NCBI GenBank assembly: GCA_947628955.1
Contig: CANRBX010000004.1
Span: 1 to 64,000 of the forward strand
Direction of reading: 5' to 3'
DNA length: 64,000 nt
From: an uncultured Lachnospiraceae bacterium
GTDB taxonomy: Bacteria > Bacillota > Clostridia > Lachnospirales > Lachnospiraceae
The position numbers and the translations under genes were made by a program. Under the pieces are notes generated by a model. That model had not been told where the DNA came from. It ran no database searches and worked only from the letters and a program-made list of their open reading frames with translations. Of this stretch, positions 1-8,241 are shown in pieces. Positions within the stretch are counted from its first letter, which is position 1, and each line of letters opens with the position of its first letter.

Positions 1-426
1 ATCCGCAGGGAGCTTTCCTATGGGAAGGTTGAGACGCCGATGAAAATGCCGGAAAAATACCGGGTACCGGAAATGGCAAGGACTGGCGTGGCCCATCCAG
101 ATGAGAACACAGGCTTCGATAACGGATCTTCCCCGAATGGAGCGGAGGGCACTGCCAGGACTGGCAATGAAAAGTCCCTGCCTGTCGGAACAGGATTTTC
201 TCAGGGAGAAGGCCGGCAGGGGAGCTTGCAGGATATGCCGGAGGATATGGTATGGTGTCTGCCAGAGTTTGCCCCGGGGGATACTGTGAGCGTATCGGAA
301 GGGGGCCTTGCCGGACTTCCGGCGGTCGTCTGCAGGGTAGAAAAGCAGAAAGCAAGGATCAGAGTATATCTGTTTGGACGGGATCTGGAGATGGAGGTAC
401 CGCTCGGCAGCCTGAGGAAGGTTTAG
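1..426 (+). CDS. loaP: LoaP-type transcription antiterminator, 3' end (5' truncated by window)
   Basis: The reading frame is open from the first base and ends at TAG 424-426, giving 141 C-terminal codons. After a low-complexity linker, the last ~55 residues look like the KOW domain of a NusG paralogue (FAPGDTVSV, then GLPAVVCRVE and LFGRDLEMEVPLGSL). A second gene with the same C-terminus (VCKV, LFGRDLEM, SSLKKI) heads the opposite operon at 63894-64000. LoaP proteins are specialised NusG paralogues that bind an RNA hairpin in the leader and let RNA polymerase read through terminators in long operons; that is family knowledge. The position, directly upstream of a ~21 kb glycan operon, fits that role. 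The N-terminal NGN domain lies outside the window, so the family call rests on the KOW end and on context. Confidence 0.72.
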   Translation: MRRELSYGKVETPMKMPEKYRVPEMARTGVAHPDENTGFDNGSSPNGAEGTARTGNEKSLPVGTGFSQGEGRQGSLQDMPEDMVWCLPEFAPGDTVSVSEGGLAGLPAVVCRVEKQKARIRVYLFGRDLEMEVPLGSLRKV

Positions 427-458
427 GGAAGTGCGTTTCACGAACGGCTTCCCTTTTT
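426..458 (+). promoter_or_regulatory. Structured hairpin plus U-run at the loaP stop codon (terminator and/or LoaP target)
   Basis: The 7-bp stem pairs 426-432 with 447-453, followed by a 2x1 internal loop (433-434 against 446), a 4-bp upper stem (435-438 with 442-445) and the loop CAC. Five T follow at 454-458, then ATATATGG. The stem begins at the last base of the loaP stop codon. The same fold, with compensatory changes, follows the second loaP gene at 63862-63894. It can act as an intrinsic terminator. Because LoaP is known to recognise leader hairpins, it may also be the element through which LoaP sets read-through. That second role is inferred. Confidence 0.7.
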
Positions 459-604
459 ATATATGGGGAGAAGTGTGAAATAAGGGCTGGGTCTGCCTGT
501 GCGGCCAAACTGCCTTGCCCCATAGGCCTCACAGTTTCGCGTTATAGAGTATTTTACCTCAGATTACTACAAAATGCAGAACATACTGCAGGGTGATATT
601 AAAC

Positions 605-700
605 ATGGGACGCATAAAACATAGCGCAGGTAAAAGACATAAGTTAATTAAGCGGTCTGAAGGACACAGTCTAAAGAACATCAGATCTGAGATAAAGTAA
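605..700 (+). CDS. Possible 31-residue basic small peptide
   Basis: ATG at 605 opens a short frame ending TAA 698-700. The product is strongly basic (Lys, Arg and His rich: GKRHKLIKR). I see no good ribosome binding site before it, and I recognise no family. Its stop lies directly before AGGAG at 701-705, which could serve the next small frame at 719. It may be chance, or a leader peptide. Confidence 0.15.
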   Translation: MGRIKHSAGKRHKLIKRSEGHSLKNIRSEIK

Positions 701-718
701 AGGAGTTTCCCGCACGAT

Positions 719-877
719 ATGGATGAAAGGGGAAAAGTAAAACTTGATCCAAACGGATCACTTAGAGAAAGCGAAAATGACGGAAAGAAGCAGATCCCAC
801 CTCCGGCTTACAGAGGGGATGAGGAATGGGTTCAGGAATATATTAGGCAGTTCGGGGAAAACCCCAGTTTCTTTTGA
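719..877 (+). CDS. Possible small acidic protein, 52 residues
   Basis: ATG at 719 follows AGGAG at 701-705, a spacing of 13 that is rather long. The frame ends TGA 875-877. The protein begins charged and Gly-rich, then has IPPPAYRGDEEWVQEYIRQ and ends in FF. I do not recognise it. The codon pattern and the composed C-terminus make it more believable than a random frame, but no homologue is apparent. It sits between loaP and the initiating transferase, so it could be a small regulatory or accessory protein of the operon. Confidence 0.35.
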   Translation: MDERGKVKLDPNGSLRESENDGKKQIPPPAYRGDEEWVQEYIRQFGENPSFF

Positions 878-997
878 AACATAAATAGTTACTAAATAAG
901 ACAGCTGCTGAAAAGCTTATCCGGGACAGGTTTGCAGAGACTGCTGCAGACTCCGCTTTAAATGCAGTTTTTAATAAGGCAGACAGAGGCTGAGCCA

Positions 998-1627
998 ATG
1001 TACAAAAGACACATGAAAAGAGTTTTAGATTTAGCCCTTTCTTTGGGCGGGCTGATTATCCTTGCGATACCTATGCTTATAATTTCTCTGATCATTTTCA
1101 TAGACGACCCGGGCCCGGTCATATTCAGGCAAAAAAGGATAGGTATCAGGCGGACGGTTTTTAACTGCTACAAATTCAGGAGCATGAAAATGTCAACACC
1201 TCATGACGTGCCGACACATATGTTGGAAAATCCTGAGCAGTACATAACAAGATGGGGAAGGTTTATGCGGAAGATGAGCATAGACGAGCTGCCCCAGATA
1301 TTCAATATAGTCAAGGGCGATATGGCAATAGTCGGCCCGCGCCCTGCCCTTTGGAACCAGGATGATCTGGCGGACGAACGCGACAAGTATGGGGCAAACG
1401 ACGTAAGGCCGGGGCTCACAGGCTGGGCGCAGATAAACGGGAGGGATGAGCTTGAAATCCCCGTAAAGGCGAAGCTTGACGGCGATTATGTCAAAGCGCT
1501 GAACGAAGGAAAGATTAAGGGATTTGCAATGGACCTGAGGTGCTTTTTCGGGACTTTTATCTCCGTCCTCAGACACGATGGGGTGGTCGAAGGCGGAACG
1601 GGAAGCATTAAGGCCAGGAAACTGTGA
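998..1627 (+). CDS. Initiating phosphoglycosyl transferase (PglC/WcaJ C-terminal type)
   Basis: The 209-residue protein should move a sugar-1-phosphate from a UDP-sugar to undecaprenyl phosphate at the membrane and so start the repeat unit. It is the short monotopic form: a basic N-terminus (YKRHMKRVLDLAL), one hydrophobic re-entrant helix around residues 12-37, then FRQKRIG, YKFRSM, the catalytic Asp-Glu in SIDELPQ, GPRPAL and RPGLTGWAQINGR. I chose ATG 998 (preceded by AGAGG, continuing MYKRHMKR) rather than ATG 962, which has no ribosome binding site. It is the first biosynthetic gene of the + operon. A second enzyme of this class is at 58208-58924 in the - operon. The sugar specificity cannot be read from sequence. 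Confidence 0.9.
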   Translation: MYKRHMKRVLDLALSLGGLIILAIPMLIISLIIFIDDPGPVIFRQKRIGIRRTVFNCYKFRSMKMSTPHDVPTHMLENPEQYITRWGRFMRKMSIDELPQIFNIVKGDMAIVGPRPALWNQDDLADERDKYGANDVRPGLTGWAQINGRDELEIPVKAKLDGDYVKALNEGKIKGFAMDLRCFFGTFISVLRHDGVVEGGTGSIKARKL

Positions 1628-1643
1628 AAGGGACGGCTGCGAA

Positions 1644-2474
1644 ATGAAGAGGATACTTATCACCGGTGCGAACAGCTATATTGGCACATCGGTGGAGACA
1701 TACCTGAACCGCCCGGAGTATGCAGGGATATACCAGGTGGACACAGTAGATATGGTCGGGGACGGCTGGAAAGAAAAGGACTTCTCCGGGTATGACACAG
1801 TATTCCATGTGGCGGGGATCGCGCATGCGGATATCAGCCGGGTCACAGAGGAACAGAAGAAGCTTTATTACCAGGTCAACCGCGACCTGGCGGTGAGCAC
1901 GGCGAAGAAAGCCAAAAAGGAAGGGGTCCTGCAGTTCATCTACATGAGTTCCATCATTGTATATGGGGAAGCGACATCAATCCGTAAGGAGAGGGTCATA
2001 ACGAAAGATACAAAACCGCATCCGACCAGCTTTTACGGGGACAGCAAGTGGAAAGCGGAGCAGAAGCTGGTTCCATTAGGAGATGAGAACTTCCATGTGG
2101 CGATCCTGCGTCCGCCGATGATTTATGGGGAAGGCTGCAAGGGGAACTACCAGACGCTGAAGAAAATAGCAATGAAGGTTCCGGTATTCCCGGACTTTCC
2201 CAACCGGAGAAGCATGCTGGCGGTGGGGAACCTGTGCGAATATGTCCGGCAGCTGATAGAGGAAGGAAAGGGAGGGCTGTTCTTCCCGCAGGATCCGGCG
2301 TATGTAAGAACATCGGAGATGGTAAGGAAGATTGCCGCAGAGAATGGAAAGACGGTCCGCCTGGTAAAGGGCTTCAACTGGGGCATCCGTTTGGCAGGGC
2401 ATATGCCAGGGAAAGCCGGGGGAATGGTAAATAAAGCTTTTGGGAGCCTTATATACGATTATTCGTTGAAATGA
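1644..2474 (+). CDS. NAD-dependent epimerase/dehydratase (extended SDR)
   Basis: The 276-residue protein starts with the Rossmann motif ITGANSYIG and carries the YxxxK signature as YGDSK near residue 135, with an S-S-I-I-V-Y-G-E strand before it. It belongs to the WbgU/GalE-like epimerase group and probably epimerises or reduces a nucleotide sugar used by this operon. ATG 1644 is chosen because the glycine-rich loop follows at once; the frame is open further upstream to 1578 inside the preceding gene, with no N-terminal homology. It lies 16 bases after the initiating transferase. The exact substrate is unknown; UDP-GlcNAc or a 4-keto-sugar are the likely classes. Confidence 0.75.
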   Translation: MKRILITGANSYIGTSVETYLNRPEYAGIYQVDTVDMVGDGWKEKDFSGYDTVFHVAGIAHADISRVTEEQKKLYYQVNRDLAVSTAKKAKKEGVLQFIYMSSIIVYGEATSIRKERVITKDTKPHPTSFYGDSKWKAEQKLVPLGDENFHVAILRPPMIYGEGCKGNYQTLKKIAMKVPVFPDFPNRRSMLAVGNLCEYVRQLIEEGKGGLFFPQDPAYVRTSEMVRKIAAENGKTVRLVKGFNWGIRLAGHMPGKAGGMVNKAFGSLIYDYSLK

Positions 2475-2522
2475 CACCGAATAATTGGACCAGATAAAAA
2501 GGAAAGACATGAAGAATGGTTT

Positions 2523-3707
2523 ATGACAGAAAAGAAGCACATTTTGGTGATCTCGCAATATTTCTATCCGGAACAGTTCCGGATCAATGATATCTGTCAG
2601 GAATGGGTAAAAAGGGGGTACCAGGTGACAGCCGTTACGGGAATCCCGAATTATCCCCAGGGAAAATTTTATGACAGTTATGGAATCTGCAGGAGGCGGA
2701 AAGAGCGGTATCAGGGAATCGATATCATCCGTTTACCGATAGTCCCAAGAGGAAACAGCAGCCTGATGCTGGTGCTGAATTATCTGTCCTTTGTTCTCAC
2801 CGCTGGGATATGGAGCCGGTTTACAGGATTGAGGGCGGATAAGGTATTTATATTTGAAGTTTCACCGATGACACAGGCCCTTCCGGGCGTCTGGTATGCC
2901 AGGAGGCGCAGGATACCGTGCTTTTTGTATGTACAGGATCTCTGGCCGGATAATGTGGAAATGGTTACAGGGATCCATAACAGACATATACTGGGTTTCT
3001 TGGACAGGATGGTCAGCTACATTTATAAAAAATGCAGCCGGATATTTGTGACATCACCCAGTTTTAAGCAGGTCCTGATCCGGCGCCACGTCGCGGAAAA
3101 AAAAGTGACCTACTGGCCCCAGTATGCGGAGGATTTCTACCAACCGGTTAAAAAGGATACAGGGCCGAGACCGTTTACGATCATATTTACAGGGAATATA
3201 GGGTATGCGCAGGGGCTGGAGATCCTCCCGCGTACTGCCCATTCACTGCGGGATGACGGTGTACAGTTCCTGATCGTTGGAGATGGAAGGTACAGGCAGG
3301 AGATGGAAGAAGAAATAAAAAAATACAAGGTATCTGATATGTTTGCGTTTACCGGACGTGTCCTTCCGGAAGATGTCCCGGCCTATTTTGCCAAAAGTGA
3401 TGCCGCGTTTATCTCGTTTAAGGATATACCGCTGTTTGCAAGCACGATCCCGGCAAAGCTGCAGTCCTATATGGCGTGCGGAATGCCGATCCTGGCCGTT
3501 GCGGAGGGTGAGACAGAACGTATCATAAGAGAAGCAGAGTGCGGTTTCTGTAGCCTGCCAGGTGATGCGGATGGCTTGGTATCGAATATCCGAAGGATGC
3601 AGAATTGTGACCGGGAGACCCTGGGGAAGAATGCCAGGGCATATTCAGAAAAGTTCTTTAGAAAAGAAGCACTTCTGAATGAAATGGATAAATACTTGGA
3701 GGAGTGA
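2523..3707 (+). CDS. wbuB: GT4 glycosyltransferase, WbuB-like (probable L-fucosamine transferase)
   Basis: The 394-residue GT-B protein opens with ISQYFYPEQFRINDI, the typical start of WbuB/WcaI-type GT4 enzymes. It contains VQDLWPDN and IFTGNIGYAQG, and the C-domain donor-binding stretch IPAKLQSYMACGMPIL with AEGE. It should add an N-acetyl-L-fucosamine (or its acetamidino form) to the lipid-linked sugar on the cytoplasmic face. Support comes from the next three genes, fnlA-fnlB-fnlC, which make UDP-L-FucNAc; in E. coli O26 and O145 wbuB sits next to fnlABC. ATG 2523 is used because an ATG at 2509 in another frame closes after four codons. Only 3 bases separate it from fnlA. Confidence 0.82.
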   Translation: MTEKKHILVISQYFYPEQFRINDICQEWVKRGYQVTAVTGIPNYPQGKFYDSYGICRRRKERYQGIDIIRLPIVPRGNSSLMLVLNYLSFVLTAGIWSRFTGLRADKVFIFEVSPMTQALPGVWYARRRRIPCFLYVQDLWPDNVEMVTGIHNRHILGFLDRMVSYIYKKCSRIFVTSPSFKQVLIRRHVAEKKVTYWPQYAEDFYQPVKKDTGPRPFTIIFTGNIGYAQGLEILPRTAHSLRDDGVQFLIVGDGRYRQEMEEEIKKYKVSDMFAFTGRVLPEDVPAYFAKSDAAFISFKDIPLFASTIPAKLQSYMACGMPILAVAEGETERIIREAECGFCSLPGDADGLVSNIRRMQNCDRETLGKNARAYSEKFFRKEALLNEMDKYLEE

Positions 3708-3710
3708 GAT

Positions 3711-4757
3711 ATGTTTAAGGACAAGACACTTATGATTACTGGCGGAACCGGGTCCTTTGGGAATGCAGTGTTGAACCGCTTTTTAGGGTCGGATTTGAAA
3801 GAAATTAGGATATTTTCCCGTGATGAATTGAAGCAGGATGATATGCGCCACTTATACCAACAGAAGTATCCTAATTTAAGCGATAAACTGAAATTCTACA
3901 TAGGAGATGTCCGGGACATCAATAGTATCCGGAACGCTATGCACGGTGTGGATTTTATCTTCCATGCAGCAGCATTGAAGCAGGTGCCATCCTGCGAATT
4001 CTTCCCCATTGAGGCAGTCCGCACCAATGTACTGGGGACAGAAAATGTCCTGACGGCGGCCATTGAAGAAGGCGTAAAAAAGGTCATCTGCCTGTCCACC
4101 GATAAAGCGGCCTATCCTGTGAACGCCATGGGCACCAGCAAGGCCATGATGGAGAAGGTGATTGTGGCCAAATCCAGGACGGTTTCACCGGATAAGACGA
4201 CCATCTGCTGTACACGCTACGGGAATGTACTCTGCTCCAGGGGATCCGTAGTGCCGTTGTTCATCAAACAGATCAAAGAGGGAAAGCCTCTGACTGTTAC
4301 GGAGCCTGCGATGACCCGGTTCATCATGAGTCTGGAAGAAGCGGTGGAACTAGTGGTGTTTGCTTTCCAGAACGCGGAATCCGGGGACATCATGGTACAG
4401 AAAGCGCCTGCCTGTACGATTGGTGTGCTGACGCAGGCGGTGAAGGAATTGTTCCACGCGGACAATAAAGTGAAAGTGATCGGTATCCGCCACGGGGAGA
4501 AGATGTATGAGACCCTTCTGACCAATGAAGAATGCGCCCATGCCATTGATATTGGGAACTTCTACCGGGTGCCCGCGGACAAGCGGGATCTGAATTATGA
4601 CAAATATTATATTACTGGAAACAGTGAGAGGAATACCTTAAGCGAGTTTAATTCCAATAATACAGACCTTCTGGATATAAAACAGGTGAAAGAAAAACTC
4701 CTTCAGTTGGAATATATCCGTAATGAGATTGCCGAGTGGGAGGAACTGCACGGATGA
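3711..4757 (+). CDS. fnlA: UDP-GlcNAc 4,6-dehydratase / 5-epimerase (FnlA/CapE)
   Basis: The 348-residue SDR begins with the motif ITGGTGSFG. It has the conserved STDKA active-site strand and then PVNAMGTSK, in which the usual catalytic Tyr of YxxxK is Met; this MxxxK form is typical of the CapE/FnlA branch and separates it from PseB. The enzyme removes water from UDP-GlcNAc and inverts C5, and then C3, to give a 4-keto-6-deoxy-L-hexose for FnlB. Its early intermediate (the L-arabino 4-hexulose) is the same compound PseB makes. PseB is missing from this operon although PseC, F, G, H and I are present, so FnlA may feed both branches. It overlaps fnlB by ATGA. Confidence 0.92.
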   Translation: MFKDKTLMITGGTGSFGNAVLNRFLGSDLKEIRIFSRDELKQDDMRHLYQQKYPNLSDKLKFYIGDVRDINSIRNAMHGVDFIFHAAALKQVPSCEFFPIEAVRTNVLGTENVLTAAIEEGVKKVICLSTDKAAYPVNAMGTSKAMMEKVIVAKSRTVSPDKTTICCTRYGNVLCSRGSVVPLFIKQIKEGKPLTVTEPAMTRFIMSLEEAVELVVFAFQNAESGDIMVQKAPACTIGVLTQAVKELFHADNKVKVIGIRHGEKMYETLLTNEECAHAIDIGNFYRVPADKRDLNYDKYYITGNSERNTLSEFNSNNTDLLDIKQVKEKLLQLEYIRNEIAEWEELHG

Positions 4758-5884
4758 AGATTCTAGTGACAGGAGCGAAAGGCTTTATCGGACGAAACCT
4801 GACGGAACGGCTCAGGAACATCGGGGCTGGGGATATCTATGAATATGATAAGGACAGTCCCGCGGGAAACTTGGAGGACTTCTGCCGGGACTGCGATTTT
4901 GTATTCCACCTGGCCGGGGTCAACCGTCCAGAACATGTAGATGAGTTTCAGGAGGGGAACTTCGGATTTACATCGGAACTTTTGAAACTGTTGGAGAAAA
5001 ACCACAACCGTTGCCCGGTGATGCTGTCATCTTCAACACAGGCAGAGTTGGACACCCCTTACGGAAAGAGCAAGCTGGCAGGAGAGGAATTACTGCTGGA
5101 ATACGGCAGAAGGATCGGAGCGAAGGTCCTGACCTACCGTTTTTCAAATGTGTTTGGGAAATGGTGCCGCCCCAACTACAACAGTGCCGTAGCCACGTTT
5201 TGTTACAACACAGCCCATGGCCTGCCGCTGCAGGTGAACGGGAGAGATACGAAGCTCAGACTGGTCTATATTGACGATGTGGTAGATGAACTGGTGCAGG
5301 CATTAAATGGCCGGGAGAACAGGGGTAGTGATGGTCGGTGCCAAGTAGAACCAGTGCACGAGACGACCCTTGGGGAGATCGTGGATTTGTTGGAATCTTT
5401 CCGCGATTCAAGGAAGACGCTGTTGGTGCCGGACATGACGGAAGGGAGCTTCAGCAAGAAGCTGTACAGCACCTACTTAAGTTACCTGCCGGAAAACGCA
5501 TTTGCGTATCCACTGAACGTGCATATAGACCAGAGGGGTTCCTTCACGGAGATTCTGCGGACTGCAGACCGGGGACAGTTCTCGGTGAATATCTCGAAAC
5601 CGGGAATCGAGAGGGGGAACCACTGGCATGATACAAAGAATGAGAAGTTCCTGGTGGTGAGCGGAAAAGCACTGATTCAGTTCCGGAGGCCGGATTCGGA
5701 TGAGATATATAGTTACCATGTATCTGGAGAGAAGCTGGAAGTGGTGGATATTCCTTGTGGATATACCCACAGCATCACTAATGAGGGAGATACGGATTTG
5801 GTAACATTTATGTGGTGCAACGAGTGTTTTGATCCGGATAGGTTGGATACATACCCGCTGCGGGTGAACACGATACAGGTATAG
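4754..5884 (+). CDS. fnlB: UDP-2-acetamido-2,6-dideoxy-hexulose reductase with cupin domain (FnlB/CapF)
   Basis: The 376-residue two-domain protein has an N-terminal SDR domain (ILVTGAKGFIGRN, YGKSK near residue 105) and a C-terminal cupin from about residue 245 (HIDQRGSF, GNHWHD with metal-ligand histidines, CGYTHSI). This domain order is diagnostic for CapF. It reduces the C4 keto group of the FnlA product to give UDP-N-acetyl-L-talosamine; in CapF the cupin domain takes part in C3 epimerisation. ATG 4754 overlaps the fnlA stop (ATGA), which supports this start over the in-frame ATG at 4736. fnlC follows after a 54-base gap. Confidence 0.92.
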   Translation: MKILVTGAKGFIGRNLTERLRNIGAGDIYEYDKDSPAGNLEDFCRDCDFVFHLAGVNRPEHVDEFQEGNFGFTSELLKLLEKNHNRCPVMLSSSTQAELDTPYGKSKLAGEELLLEYGRRIGAKVLTYRFSNVFGKWCRPNYNSAVATFCYNTAHGLPLQVNGRDTKLRLVYIDDVVDELVQALNGRENRGSDGRCQVEPVHETTLGEIVDLLESFRDSRKTLLVPDMTEGSFSKKLYSTYLSYLPENAFAYPLNVHIDQRGSFTEILRTADRGQFSVNISKPGIERGNHWHDTKNEKFLVVSGKALIQFRRPDSDEIYSYHVSGEKLEVVDIPCGYTHSITNEGDTDLVTFMWCNECFDPDRLDTYPLRVNTIQV

Positions 5885-5938
5885 GGGATATGAGGCCGGT
5901 CGCTGCCGGTACATTGGGACAGGGAGAGAAAAGAATCC

Positions 5939-7081
5939 ATGGAGAAACTGAAACTGATGACAGTACTGGGTACACGCCCGGAGATTATACGGCTGTCGGA
6001 AGTTATTAAGAAATGTGATACATACTTTGACCACAGGCTAGTCCATACCGGACAGAATTACGACTACACACTGAACCAGATCTTCTTTGAGAATCTGGGG
6101 TTGAGGAATCCAAATATCTATCTGGATGCTGTGGGAAAGAACCTGGGTGAGACCATTGGCAATATCATCGCGAAGAGCTACCAGGAGATGCTGGCATGGA
6201 AGCCGGACGCAGTGCTCATTCTGGGAGACACCAATTCAGCTTTGTCAGCAATCCCGGCCAAGCGTCTCAAGATCCCGATCTTCCATATGGAGGCCGGGAA
6301 CCGTTGCTTTGACGAAAACCTGCCGGAGGAAACCAACCGGAGGATCGTGGATCATATCGCGGATGTGAATCTGTGTTACAGCGAGCACGCCCGGAGGTAC
6401 CTGAACGCGGAAGGCAGGCCGAAGGAAAGAACCTATGTAACCGGCTCCCCAATGGCGGAGGTCTTAAGTACCCATCTGGATCGAATCCTCAGGAGTGATG
6501 TGCTGGAGCGTTTGGAACTTGAAAAAGACGGATATATTCTTCTGTCTGCCCACCGGGAAGAGAACATTGACAACGAGCAGAGTTTTATGGCGCTGATGAA
6601 TGCGGTGAATGCCATGGCGGAGACCTATCAGAAGCCTGTGATCTACAGCACCCATCCGAGGAGCAGGAAGTTCATCGAGGCGAGGTATTTCCAGTTTCAT
6701 CCGCTGGTGAGGAGCCTGCAGCCGTTCAGCTTCACGGACTATAACCACCTGCAGCTGAACGCCTTCTGCGTGGTGTCCGACAGCGGGACGCTGCCGGAGG
6801 AATCGGCATATTTTAACGCCAAGGGGATGCCGTTTGCAGCGGTGTGTGTAAGGACATCGACGGAGCGGCCGGAGGCTTTGGACAAAGGAAACTTTATCCT
6901 AGGGAGCACTACTGCGAAGCAGGTGCTGCAGGCTGTGGATATGGCAGTGCAGATGAAAAATAACGGAGACTTGGCGGCTAAAGTATCGGATTATGCAGAT
7001 GAAAATGTCAGTATGAAGGTAGTGCGGCTGATCCAGAGCTATACAGGGATTGTAGACAAGATGGTATGGAGGAAAGAGTGA
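5939..7081 (+). CDS. fnlC: UDP-N-acetyl-L-talosamine 2-epimerase (FnlC/CapG)
   Basis: The 380-residue protein of the non-hydrolysing UDP-GlcNAc 2-epimerase family opens with VLGTRPEIIRL, has VHTGQNYDYTLN, the strand LILGDTNSAL, HMEAGNRCFDENLPEE, and SAHREENID and SDSGTLPEE in the C-domain. It converts UDP-L-TalNAc to UDP-L-FucNAc, the last step of the FnlABC pathway. The order fnlA-fnlB-fnlC matches capE-capF-capG of Staphylococcus aureus. The stop TGA (7079-7081) shares one base with the ATG of the next gene, so translation is probably coupled. Confidence 0.93.
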   Translation: MEKLKLMTVLGTRPEIIRLSEVIKKCDTYFDHRLVHTGQNYDYTLNQIFFENLGLRNPNIYLDAVGKNLGETIGNIIAKSYQEMLAWKPDAVLILGDTNSALSAIPAKRLKIPIFHMEAGNRCFDENLPEETNRRIVDHIADVNLCYSEHARRYLNAEGRPKERTYVTGSPMAEVLSTHLDRILRSDVLERLELEKDGYILLSAHREENIDNEQSFMALMNAVNAMAETYQKPVIYSTHPRSRKFIEARYFQFHPLVRSLQPFSFTDYNHLQLNAFCVVSDSGTLPEESAYFNAKGMPFAAVCVRTSTERPEALDKGNFILGSTTAKQVLQAVDMAVQMKNNGDLAAKVSDYADENVSMKVVRLIQSYTGIVDKMVWRKE

Positions 7082-8232
7082 TGAGGGAAGATTCTGGGCA
7101 GCAGAGAGAATACCAGCGGTGCAGCAATTGCGTGATGGACACGTCTGATTCGAAGATCCGGTTTGATGAGAATGGCATGTGCGACCACTGCCACAATTAT
7201 TATGAGAACATCCTGCCCAACTGGCATCCGGATGAACAGGGACAGAAAGAATTGGAAAAGATCGTAGAGAAGATCAAGAAGGATGGTCAAGGGAAGAAAT
7301 ATGACTGCATCATAGGGCTCAGTGGTGGGGTAGACAGTTCTTACCTAGCTTATTACGCGGTCAGGGTATTGGGACTGCGGCCGCTGCTGTTCGGTTGCGA
7401 TACCGGCTGGAATTTGAATGTGGCGGTAAACAATATCGAGAAGATCACGAAGGGCCTGGGACTTCCACTGTATACGGAGATCGTAAACTGGAATGAGATG
7501 AAGGACCTGCAGCTGGCGTTCTTCAGGTCACAGGTTCCCTACCAAGATCTTCCGCAGGATCATGTGATCTTTGCTTCTCTTTATAATTTTGCAGCGAAGA
7601 ATGGCATCAAGTATGTCCTGACCGGCGGCAATAATTCCACAGAATGTGTCCGTGAGCCGATCGAATGGGTCTATCAGAACGATATCCGCATGATCCGGGA
7701 CATTCATAAAAAATATGGGAAAAGGCCTCTCAAGACACTTCCCATGTGTGGAATGTTCAAGGCCCATATCTATTACCGTTATCTGAAGTGCATGAAAGTG
7801 GTAAAGATACTGGACATGATTCCCTATACCAAGAAAGACGCCATAGTCACCCTGCAGAGGGAGTTTGACTGGGAACCGTATGCGAACAAGCATTTTGAGA
7901 GTATCTTTACCCGATTTTATGAGGGTTACTGGCTGATCAGGAAGTTTGGATATGATAAGAGAAAATGCCATTTCTCCAGCCTTGTCCTGACCGGACAGCT
8001 GGATAGGGAAGAGGCGATAAGAATCTTGGAACAGCCGCCCTATGACCCAGGACAGGCGATGCAGGATTTGGAATATGTCGCTAAGAAGCTGGGGATCACG
8101 AAAGAAGAGTTCACCGAAATGATGGAACAGCCCAATAAGACCTATAAGGATTATAAGAATACCTCCTGGATGATTGAACTGGCCGTGAAGGTATCTAGAA
8201 TGCTGGGAATGGAGAGGCGGCAGTACCGCTGA
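7081..8232 (+). CDS. wbuX: N-acetyl sugar amidotransferase (WbuX/PseA/WbpG type)
   Basis: The 383-residue protein has an N-terminal Cys-rich segment (CSNCVMDTSD and CDHCHNYY) followed by the ATP-pyrophosphatase loop IGLSGGVDSSYLAY near residue 82. This layout is typical of N-acetyl sugar amidotransferases, which activate an N-acetyl group and accept ammonia to give an acetamidino group. Two HisH/HisF-like genes follow directly and should supply the ammonia, as in wbuX-wbuY-wbuZ of E. coli O145 and wbpG-hisH2-hisF2 of Pseudomonas. With FnlABC upstream, the expected product is a FucNAm sugar. ATG 7081 is preceded by GGAGG at good spacing and overlaps the fnlC stop by one base. Confidence 0.9.
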   Translation: MREDSGQQREYQRCSNCVMDTSDSKIRFDENGMCDHCHNYYENILPNWHPDEQGQKELEKIVEKIKKDGQGKKYDCIIGLSGGVDSSYLAYYAVRVLGLRPLLFGCDTGWNLNVAVNNIEKITKGLGLPLYTEIVNWNEMKDLQLAFFRSQVPYQDLPQDHVIFASLYNFAAKNGIKYVLTGGNNSTECVREPIEWVYQNDIRMIRDIHKKYGKRPLKTLPMCGMFKAHIYYRYLKCMKVVKILDMIPYTKKDAIVTLQREFDWEPYANKHFESIFTRFYEGYWLIRKFGYDKRKCHFSSLVLTGQLDREEAIRILEQPPYDPGQAMQDLEYVAKKLGITKEEFTEMMEQPNKTYKDYKNTSWMIELAVKVSRMLGMERRQYR

Positions 8233-8241
8233 GAAGACATA

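Larger units (their letters stand above)
459..997 (+). other. Operon leader with two possible tiny ORFs
   Basis: This 539-base stretch between loaP and the first biosynthetic gene holds no long gene. It starts with ATATATGG downstream of the hairpin, a sequence repeated after the second loaP. It then carries a very basic 31-codon frame at 605-700 and a 52-codon frame at 719-877 (listed separately). The rest, 878-997, shows no clear coding signal. I see no further strong hairpin with a U-run. It probably acts as a long untranslated leader. Confidence 0.4.

Noticed and set aside
3711..4757. The dehydratase as PseB
   Set aside because: It has the MxxxK active site of the CapE/FnlA branch and is followed by fnlB and fnlC.
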